Shown piece by piece: positions 58,327 through 64,000 of a stretch of 64,000 nt of DNA. Under the pieces are notes generated by a model that saw only the letters and a list, made by a program, of their open reading frames with translations, did not search any database and was not told the origin of the DNA. Origin of the DNA: Caulifigura coniformis. Its GTDB lineage: Bacteria; Planctomycetota; Planctomycetia; Planctomycetales; Planctomycetaceae. The stretch lies in contig NZ_CP036271.1 in NCBI RefSeq assembly GCF_007745175.1, positions 3,608,314-3,672,313 on the forward strand. The letters run 5' to 3'. A program made the translations under genes and the position numbers. Positions within the stretch are counted from its first letter, which is position 1. The number at the start of each line of letters is the position of its first letter.

Positions 58327-59385
58327 ATGCCGATCAAATTCCGCTGCACCCATTGCAACCAGTTCCTGGGGATTTCCCGCGCTCAGGGCGGCAGCATTGT
58401 CGATTGCCCCTCGTGCGGCCGCACTCTTCGCGTTCCGAACCTGGACGGCACGGTTGCTCCGCTTCCGAAACCGGCGATCGATCTGAACGACAATTCTCTT
58501 GCCTCCGCTCTCGAGCAACTGGCCGCGCTCGATCTGGGCGTTCCGGAGGAACCGCCTGCCGCGGGGCCCGGAAGCATTGCGACCGCGGTCGCCCAGGCAC
58601 CGCCCGTGAAGGCGGTGCCGCTGGCGCCAGTGTCGGCCTCGCCAACCGACGTTCCGGAATCTGAACCGCCGGGAGCCACATCGTCGCGGCCGTGGGTCGA
58701 AGTCGACGAAGAGCTGGCCTCGCTCGCGCGGGAGGCGCCTGAGCCCGCGATCGCCCGCCGTTCTTCGGTCGTCACGCGGCGCGATCTCCTGGTCGGTGCC
58801 ACAACGACGGCCCTGGTGGTGCCGCTGACATGGTGGTTCGCGACGCCGCGACGCGCCGTCGACCTCGTGGAAGAAGGTGGCGCCAATCGGCCTGCCGGCA
58901 GGGAGAGCGCTCCGGCCGAGCCGACTCCGGTCGCCGAATCCGTGCCCGCGCTGACGGGCAGGATCACGTACATCACGCCGGACGGCGAGTCGCTTCCGGA
59001 CGCCGGGGCCCGCGTGCTGATGTTTCCGGAGCAGCGGCAGGGGAGTGCGCTGATGTCGGTGGATGGCTTCGCCGCGAATGCCGATGCGGCGGATCAGCAG
59101 CTGGCACGCGAATCGATCAAGCTGTCGGGAGGGGCGTACGTCCTTGCCGACGCACGCGGGCGATACGGGGCCGACCTGAGGTCGTCAGGCACCTACGAGA
59201 TTCTCATCATCTCGAACTACCAGAGCCGCCCCGCGGGACCAGTACCCGCCGATCTCCTGAAGTCGCTCGCCCGCTACTTCGATCGTCCTCAGCAATTGAT
59301 CGGGCAGCGGTCCTACGAGTTCTTCCATCTGCGGTTCACCGGCCGGGAGCCTGCGGTTCGGGACCACGTGTTTCAAAGGTCGTGA
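58327..59385 (+). CDS. Hypothetical membrane protein with N-terminal zinc ribbon
   Basis: A 352-aa protein. The N-terminal zinc ribbon has C7-x2-C10 and C27-x2-C30 ([20 protein letters not shown]). A Pro/Ala/Glu-rich region (40-140) precedes an [19 protein letters not shown] segment that could be a membrane anchor or Tat-like sequence. The remaining part (about 205-352) carries a beta-rich module ([20 protein letters not shown]) resembling carboxypeptidase-regulatory-like domains, and a helical end. GAGGG lies 5 nt upstream of the ATG. The combination of a cytoplasmic zinc ribbon with a probable extracytoplasmic module recurs in planctomycetes, as far as I recall; function unknown. Confidence 0.72.
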   Translation: MPIKFRCTHCNQFLGISRAQGGSIVDCPSCGRTLRVPNLDGTVAPLPKPAIDLNDNSLASALEQLAALDLGVPEEPPAAGPGSIATAVAQAPPVKAVPLAPVSASPTDVPESEPPGATSSRPWVEVDEELASLAREAPEPAIARRSSVVTRRDLLVGATTTALVVPLTWWFATPRRAVDLVEEGGANRPAGRESAPAEPTPVAESVPALTGRITYITPDGESLPDAGARVLMFPEQRQGSALMSVDGFAANADAADQQLARESIKLSGGAYVLADARGRYGADLRSSGTYEILIISNYQSRPAGPVPADLLKSLARYFDRPQQLIGQRSYEFFHLRFTGREPAVRDHVFQRS

Positions 59386-59432
59386 AGCAGGTCGGGGGCA
59401 ATCGAGCGACGTGGCTCGTGTTGACCCCCGGG

Positions 59433-61316
59433 TTAGAGCGGTTCGACCAACTGGCTTGCCGACGCCCGGATTTCTGCGGAGGCGGGGAGGATGTCCCGCG
59501 AGGTGCGGGCCTGCATGTCGCGGGAAATCGCCTGTCGCATCGCCTGCAGCATCGCCACAGGTTGCTTGCTCGAGGCTTCGATGAATTTCACGTCGGCGAC
59601 TACGAATCGTCCCCGTTCTTCCTCGAGCTCGATTTCAGCGACGTTCTGTCCGTCGGACAGGGTGATCCGCGACTGGAGGTCGCCGGCCCGGATCGCGACG
59701 ACCGGCGCGATCAGACGTCGCACGACGTCGACGCCGATGTCCGGTGCTTCCGAAACCTGTTCCCACACGATCCGGTCGAGGCTTGTCCCGGAGGTCGCCA
59801 GCAACTGCTTCCTGTCCTGTCGGCGGATTCCGTCGGCCATCTCGTAGACGGGGCCGAGCAGTTCCAGGTGCTTGCACAGCGACGACGGACGGTCGATCAC
59901 CGGCAGCAGCACGTCGTCCACTTTGACTTCGGCAGCTTCCGTGTGCAGGACGTAGGTGAGAGCCCGCTCGCCCTGCATGACCGTGACTTCGGTCACCGGC
60001 CCCTGGAACACGGTCGTGACGAGGCGCGGCGGAGCGTTTTCAATTTCAGGCAGGCGAATCAACCGCAGGATCTCCGGCGGGAACCGCCTCCAGACGCGAT
60101 CGTTGAACTGTGTCGTGGAGAGATGGCGAATCTGCTCGACGTCTCCCGAGGCGAGGATCTCCGCGTAGTACTCCACTAGGGCATGCGCCTGAAACATGGA
60201 GGAGACCCGTTTGACCTGCTCATCCTTCCGGTCGTAGATCGTGATTTCTTCCACCCGGGCCTGGGTCACCTTGTCGGAGGAACTCGTCGGCACTTCGCCG
60301 CGTTCGTTCTGCCACTGCACGTTGAGGGTGAAGGTCTCGTGTTCGGCGGCCAGCAGGACGTCGAGCTTGTTCAGGTGCTGCCGCACTTCAAACGGCCGCG
60401 TCAGCAGGTCGACGACCGGAAGTGGAACGCGGCTCAGCTCGGCGCCTTCGAGGCAGCGACCGAACTCCGGGGTGCAGAGCCCGGTGAGGACCGCTTTTTC
60501 CGATCCGCCGTAAGCTTCCAGGAACCTGCGTGAGAAGGTGAGGGCCAGGGACAGTTTCCGCAGCGAGCTGACGTCGCTGTGATCGACGCCCGGCCAGGAG
60601 GCGTCCTCGAGCAGCCAGCGACCGTCCGTGAGCTTGAACTCCATCAGCACTTCGCTTTCGCGGCCGCCGTTTCGCAGCAGCTTGACGATGGCGCGGTCTT
60701 CCTTCATCGAGGCTTCGGGCCGGAACGATCGCAGTGGACCTTCGCCCGCCACCCGCTCCGTCACCTTTTCCAGCCACGCGGGGGGGAGGCCGTCGAGTTC
60801 GCGACGGAGATCGGGAGTCGTGGCGGACATGATCCGCTCGCGGTCCTTCGACTGCCAGTCGTTGATGAGTTCGCGGACCGACAGCAGCAGGTTCATCTGG
60901 TCGGTGATGGAACGCCAGACGGCGCGTTCGTCGCCATCCTTCTTCTGTGAAACGAGCACATCGTCGACGACCCAGCGGCCGCTCTTTTCGCGGATGAGGT
61001 GATACTCGATCGGCTTCCTGGCTTCGCCGTGCTGGACCTTCACGAGCCGCTCGTTGGGCCCCTTCTCGTCGATCGAGATGACCTTCACCTTCCCCTGGGG
61101 AAGGTTGATGAGCTTCAGGTCCTGGGTCGATTCCGACAGCCGCAGGGCCTTCTGCTCAAATTCGCTCGAGGTGCTGGCTTTCAGCCGGGAGAGGTCCTTG
61201 GACTCGATTCCCCTGGCGAACGCGGTGACAGCCTGTTGCGTCATCATACCGGTGCAGCCCGGCAGACATGCGCCCAGCGCAGTGCAGACGGCGGCCCTTC
61301 GCAACAGACGTTTCAT
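59433..61316 (-). CDS. Lipoprotein made of five repeated alpha/beta domains
   Basis: A 627-aa protein with a signal and lipobox (L-P-G-C21). The body consists of about five weakly similar units (31-122, 147-243, 263-375, 378-475, 486-580). Each starts with a helix ending in S/R-x-D-x-x-x-L, followed by a T/S-x-x-F or L-D-R motif, and ends in a beta strand like GRWVVDDVLV, GRWLLEDASW or GRFVVADVKF. The pattern resembles NTF2-like or SnoaL-like folds in tandem, but I am not certain. No known catalytic residues are seen. Probably anchored to a membrane with repeats in the periplasm. It stands alone on the minus strand, 252 bp from fhcC. Confidence 0.75.
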   Translation of the reverse strand: MKRLLRRAAVCTALGACLPGCTGMMTQQAVTAFARGIESKDLSRLKASTSSEFEQKALRLSESTQDLKLINLPQGKVKVISIDEKGPNERLVKVQHGEARKPIEYHLIREKSGRWVVDDVLVSQKKDGDERAVWRSITDQMNLLLSVRELINDWQSKDRERIMSATTPDLRRELDGLPPAWLEKVTERVAGEGPLRSFRPEASMKEDRAIVKLLRNGGRESEVLMEFKLTDGRWLLEDASWPGVDHSDVSSLRKLSLALTFSRRFLEAYGGSEKAVLTGLCTPEFGRCLEGAELSRVPLPVVDLLTRPFEVRQHLNKLDVLLAAEHETFTLNVQWQNERGEVPTSSSDKVTQARVEEITIYDRKDEQVKRVSSMFQAHALVEYYAEILASGDVEQIRHLSTTQFNDRVWRRFPPEILRLIRLPEIENAPPRLVTTVFQGPVTEVTVMQGERALTYVLHTEAAEVKVDDVLLPVIDRPSSLCKHLELLGPVYEMADGIRRQDRKQLLATSGTSLDRIVWEQVSEAPDIGVDVVRRLIAPVVAIRAGDLQSRITLSDGQNVAEIELEEERGRFVVADVKFIEASSKQPVAMLQAMRQAISRDMQARTSRDILPASAEIRASASQLVEPL

Positions 61317-61568
61317 GATTCACTCCGCAGTTCCCTTGAACCGTTGCCTCGTCGAGCCGGCTGAGTCGTCCTCTGGGAGACTCGTCCGGAACGGGCGCAA
61401 CACGGGCTGGCGATTGGCGCCGGACTCCGTGCACCGCGGGGATGTGCCAGATCGGCCGGACAGGGTCAATTGCAGGGACCGCAATCTGCCGGAAAACGGC
61501 CTCCCCACGCCATTTGGGCTGCAGGGTTCGGCAGGAATCGCCGAGAGGCCGGGGCCGGAACTCGCGTC

Positions 61569-62396
61569 TCAACCCGCGGCGGCGGGCGCCAGAATCTCGC
61601 CGAGCCCGACTGTCAGGCGATCGCCACACCAGCGTTGCATGGGGCCTTCCAGCAACGTTGCGAGTCCTTCCATACCTGCGTCTTCAATCCGACGGGCATA
61701 GGCCGTCAGGAACAGGGGGCTCAGGACTCCCGAGCGTTGGAAGGTGGGCAGGATCTCCGGGGGTCGCTCTCCGAGAAGTCCGATCGTGCCCCGTTTCATT
61801 CCGGCCCCGGAACCCCTGCCAGAAGTCCCGCCGACGAGGATCGTCCCGGCGATCATCCGTGAGCCGCAGAAATCGCGGCAGGCCCCGCCCACGGCGATCA
61901 ATCCCTTGCGCATCACGCGGCCGGTTTCATTTCCTGCATCGCCGTCGATCAGGATTTCACCGCCGGTCATTCCGCGACGCGAGCCGCGATATCCGCCCCC
62001 CGCACAATCGCCGGCCGAACCGAAAACCCGGATCAGCCCGCCCCTCATTTCGGCTCCGGCCCAGTCGCCGACATCCCCCCGGACTTCGATGCGTCCTGAC
62101 GTCATTCCCGCGCCCAGGTGCATCCCGGCCGATCCTTCGACCACGATGGTTCCCGATCCCAGGCCTTCTCCGATGCGTTTGACAGTGCGCAAGTCTCCTT
62201 GCCATCGGACGATGAGATCATCGTCGCAGGAGCCGGAGACATCGAACAGATCGCCGATCGAGAGGCGGGCATTGCCCTGCGTGATCGCCGTTTGCCGGAC
62301 CTGGTCTGTCGAAAGGCCGCGGAGCCGTTCGGGAAGGACGCCGTCCACTTCGACGGGAATTCCGCAGGCCTGCCGCAGCGACAGGGTAACGGCCAT
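61569..62396 (-). CDS. fhcC: Formyltransferase/hydrolase complex subunit C (FhcC-like)
   Basis: A 275-aa protein of the GXGXG family, equivalent to formylmethanofuran dehydrogenase subunit C and to FhcC of methylotrophs. The right-handed beta-helix repeats are clear: GAGMTSGRIEVRGDVGDW, GAEMRGGLIRVFGSAGD, RGMTGGEILIDGDAGN and KGLIAVGGACRDFCG. In methylotrophs FhcABCD moves the formyl group from formyl-tetrahydromethanopterin to methanofuran-like cofactor. Genes for FhcA, FhcB and FhcD are not in the window. The GltB C-terminal domain has the same fold, but the motif set and length favour FhcC. Its ATG overlaps the stop of the FHA gene by one base. Confidence 0.87.
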   Translation of the reverse strand: MAVTLSLRQACGIPVEVDGVLPERLRGLSTDQVRQTAITQGNARLSIGDLFDVSGSCDDDLIVRWQGDLRTVKRIGEGLGSGTIVVEGSAGMHLGAGMTSGRIEVRGDVGDWAGAEMRGGLIRVFGSAGDCAGGGYRGSRRGMTGGEILIDGDAGNETGRVMRKGLIAVGGACRDFCGSRMIAGTILVGGTSGRGSGAGMKRGTIGLLGERPPEILPTFQRSGVLSPLFLTAYARRIEDAGMEGLATLLEGPMQRWCGDRLTVGLGEILAPAAAG

Positions 62397-63265
62397 CAGC
62401 CCGCCGGTGGACGTGTGCGGTACTTGTTGATGATGTCCGCAGCGGTGTCGCGCATGGAGACCGGTTTGTCACCACTCTGTCCGGCCGGGGCCGCGGGCTT
62501 GGGCTCAGGCGGCTTGGCCCCGGTGGTTTCCGGGTCGGGCAGGCGGATCTCGATCTGCGGTGCTTCGGTGGCCGCCGGTTCCGCGGTCGTCGAGCTGGCG
62601 GGCATTCCCTGGGCCGGCATCATCTGCGGCGCCACGCCGGGATACATGCCCATGGGCGGATAAGCCATCGGCTGCTGGTAGTAGCCGGGCATCTGGGGCA
62701 TCTGGTAGCCAGGGTAGCCATACTGCATCGGGTACTGCGGCGGATAGCCGAGCGGCGGCTGTCCGTACATGCCCATACCGGGCTGCTGGGGCATCCCGGC
62801 GAACGCGGTGTCTCCCATGCCCGGCGCGGCGTAGTTGGCCGTGGGCATCTCGATCATGGTTTCGCTGGAAGCCTGCTCGGCGGGCATCGGCTCGGGCGCG
62901 GCGGCCGGCTTGGGCATGTCGGTCTGCGTCGACCCGGACAGGCTGGTGGACGTTTCTTCCATCGAGGGGTCGCGAACGACCACATCGAATTCCAGTTTCC
63001 CGATGACGACCCGGTCACCTTCCTTCAGGATGACCTGTCCGCGGATCCGTTCGCCGTTCACGAACGTCCCGTTGGTGCTTCCGAGATCTCGCAGGCGGAT
63101 CGAATACTCATCCGAGGTGAAGACGCAGTGGTGGCGGCTCACCAGGTCGCTGTTGGGACGCAGGTGACAGTCTTCTTCGCGACCAACCAGAAACTTACCG
63201 ACCGGCAGGGGAATGACACTTCCCATCTGCTTGCCTGTAGCAACTCGCAGTTCAGCTTGAAACAT
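62396..63265 (-). CDS. FHA-domain protein with Met/Pro/Tyr-rich tail
   Basis: A 289-aa protein. The FHA domain is at about 5-100: FLVGREEDCHLRPNS, then SRHHCVFTS with the conserved Ser-Arg-His, then LGSTNGTFVNG. It is more canonical than the double-FHA protein at 3564-4886. The tail (about 150-240) is low-complexity, rich in Met, Pro, Tyr, Gly and Gln (for example MYGQPPLGYPPQYPMQYGYP), followed by an acidic/proline end and a short basic helix. Phosphothreonine binding is expected; the tail may mediate assembly. The stop overlaps the fhcC start (TGATG), indicating a shared transcript with fhcC. Confidence 0.85.
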   Translation of the reverse strand: MFQAELRVATGKQMGSVIPLPVGKFLVGREEDCHLRPNSDLVSRHHCVFTSDEYSIRLRDLGSTNGTFVNGERIRGQVILKEGDRVVIGKLEFDVVVRDPSMEETSTSLSGSTQTDMPKPAAAPEPMPAEQASSETMIEMPTANYAAPGMGDTAFAGMPQQPGMGMYGQPPLGYPPQYPMQYGYPGYQMPQMPGYYQQPMAYPPMGMYPGVAPQMMPAQGMPASSTTAEPAATEAPQIEIRLPDPETTGAKPPEPKPAAPAGQSGDKPVSMRDTAADIINKYRTRPPAG

Positions 63266-63570
63266 GGAGTACTCACCCAACCGAGCGCAGTGTGGACTGT
63301 AAACTTCGGCAGAAACCGGCCGGATGCAGCCGCCTGATCGACCTCATGCCGATGGACGTCATTGAAAGCACTGACGACGGGAATGAAGAAAAACCTGGGG
63401 AGAACTCAACAATGACTTGAAATACTGTGCCTAAGCAAAACCACGACAACGAGATAAGAATACCTTACGCTACGAACCAATCCGGGAGGTGTCAATCTGC
63501 GGAGAGTTGCTCTTAGCCCAGAATCGGGAAAACTGCCGGATAAAAATTTGCAAATCGTCGAAACGCACGA
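63266..63570. other. 305-bp AT-richer intergenic region
   Basis: Upstream of the FHA-fhcC pair and downstream of the partial gene at the right edge. It is noticeably richer in A and T than its surroundings. I see no open frame with protein features and no clean promoter pair, although TTGTCG and TATTTC on the minus strand are loosely placed. No terminator hairpin is evident after the partial gene. Confidence 0.45.
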
Positions 63571-64000
63571 TCAGGGTTTCGCCGGTTGGGACGGACGCTC
63601 ACCCGATGTGGACCCCGACGATGGTTCATTCGACTTCGTCGTTGTCTCCCCGGCTGTCGGAGGAGCAACGGGAGCGGGCGCCGGCGCGGCCTTTTCGACC
63701 TTGCCGTACATCAACCCGCCAACCTTTCCGTGACGCCAGGTCCCCGCGTACTGGTCATCGTAGAACATCACCCGGGCCGTGAACTCGCTGCCCACGAGTG
63801 GAATCGTCAGGTCAGTGACCGACAGGACCGGGGTGTCGTTTGCAAAATGAACCTGGACAGGGACCGGGACGGTGACGTCGAGCTTGCCGTACTTGATCTG
63901 TGAGTTCACCAGCCACTGGTCGTCAGAGACCTTCTGGATCGACTTGATGCCGTAGCGTTCCGGTGTCTGCTTCCCCCGGGGGCCGCCCGATTCGTCCGCG
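63571..64000 (-). CDS. Partial hypothetical protein (N-terminus beyond window)
   Basis: An open minus-strand frame with no stop from the TGA at 63571-63573 to the window edge (about 142 codons visible). A GTG at 63909 is an internal codon, since the frame continues upstream with protein-like sequence (RYGIKSIQKVSDDQWL). The visible part has a beta-rich pattern (VQVHFANDTPVLSVTDLTIP, then FTARVMFYDDQYAGTWRHGK) and a disordered Ala/Pro/Thr-rich C-terminus. No family is recognised. The full gene, any signal peptide and the operon order cannot be judged here. Confidence 0.65.
   Translation of the reverse strand, partial: ADESGGPRGKQTPERYGIKSIQKVSDDQWLVNSQIKYGKLDVTVPVPVQVHFANDTPVLSVTDLTIPLVGSEFTARVMFYDDQYAGTWRHGKVGGLMYGKVEKAAPAPAPVAPPTAGETTTKSNEPSSGSTSGERPSQPAKP

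Overview
The window is GC-rich, densely coded chromosomal DNA that most probably comes from a member of the Planctomycetota. The evidence is a fused planctomycete cytochrome C-DUF1549-DUF1553 protein followed by a DUF1501 protein (17554-21712), clustered secreted sulfatases (23031-26355), a formyltransferase/hydrolase subunit C homologue (61569-62396), a planctomycete-type membrane protein resembling DUF6677 (47402-48277), two adjacent DUF3299-type proteins, and many single genes with Tat or lipoprotein signals. I recognise no rRNA, tRNA, CRISPR array or prophage. The only mobile element I can support is one IS630-family insertion sequence (51974-53000).

Layout. 71-3548 (+): XerC/D recombinase, ROK sugar kinase and type II NADH dehydrogenase, converging on a two-FHA-domain protein. 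5282-9552 (+): an O-antigen ligase-like protein with a long C-terminal tail and a WecA/TagO-like lipid-carrier phosphotransferase, probably a surface-glycan pair. 9675-14490 (-): lysyl-tRNA synthetase with an added zinc ribbon, then SufD, then ATP-dependent PEP carboxykinase, with hairpin terminators after lysS and sufD. 14697-17291: esterase and CvpA-like membrane protein. 17554-26355: a catabolic block with the PSCyt1/DUF1549/DUF1553 + DUF1501 pair on + and two sulfatases plus an SMP-30/gluconolactonase-like protein on -. 26938-31945 (+): creatininase-like protein, MFS transporter, then GlcF and NagA with overlapping start/stop. A striking array of TGTGAC boxes lies before glcF. 31959-39696 (-): HrpA helicase, M32 carboxypeptidase, TilS and a secreted Cys-rich (YHS-like) protein.

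39832-42717: YjhG-type sugar-acid dehydratase converging on an epimerase-like TIM barrel. 42846-47206 (+): BatA-like and VWA membrane proteins, translationally coupled. 47228-51477 (-): envelope proteins, including a 56-aa membrane protein and two adjacent paralogous DUF3299-type proteins. The IS630 element follows, inserted exactly in the stop codon of a Nudix hydrolase gene. 53000-56389 (-): Nudix hydrolase, PQQ-like beta-propeller, iron alcohol dehydrogenase and STAS protein. 56667-64000: membrane-anchored glutaredoxin-like protein, a second sugar-isomerase TIM barrel, a zinc-ribbon membrane protein, a lipoprotein built of about five repeats, FhcC, an FHA protein with a Met/Pro/Tyr-rich tail, and a gene running off the right edge.

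Most genes look like ordinary chromosomal housekeeping, envelope and polysaccharide-catabolism functions. No new defence or mobile system is evident. The best leads are the repeat array before glcF, the LysRS zinc-ribbon fusion, the five-repeat lipoprotein, the tandem DUF3299 cluster and the seamless IS insertion. All assignments rest on reading motifs by eye; no database search was run.
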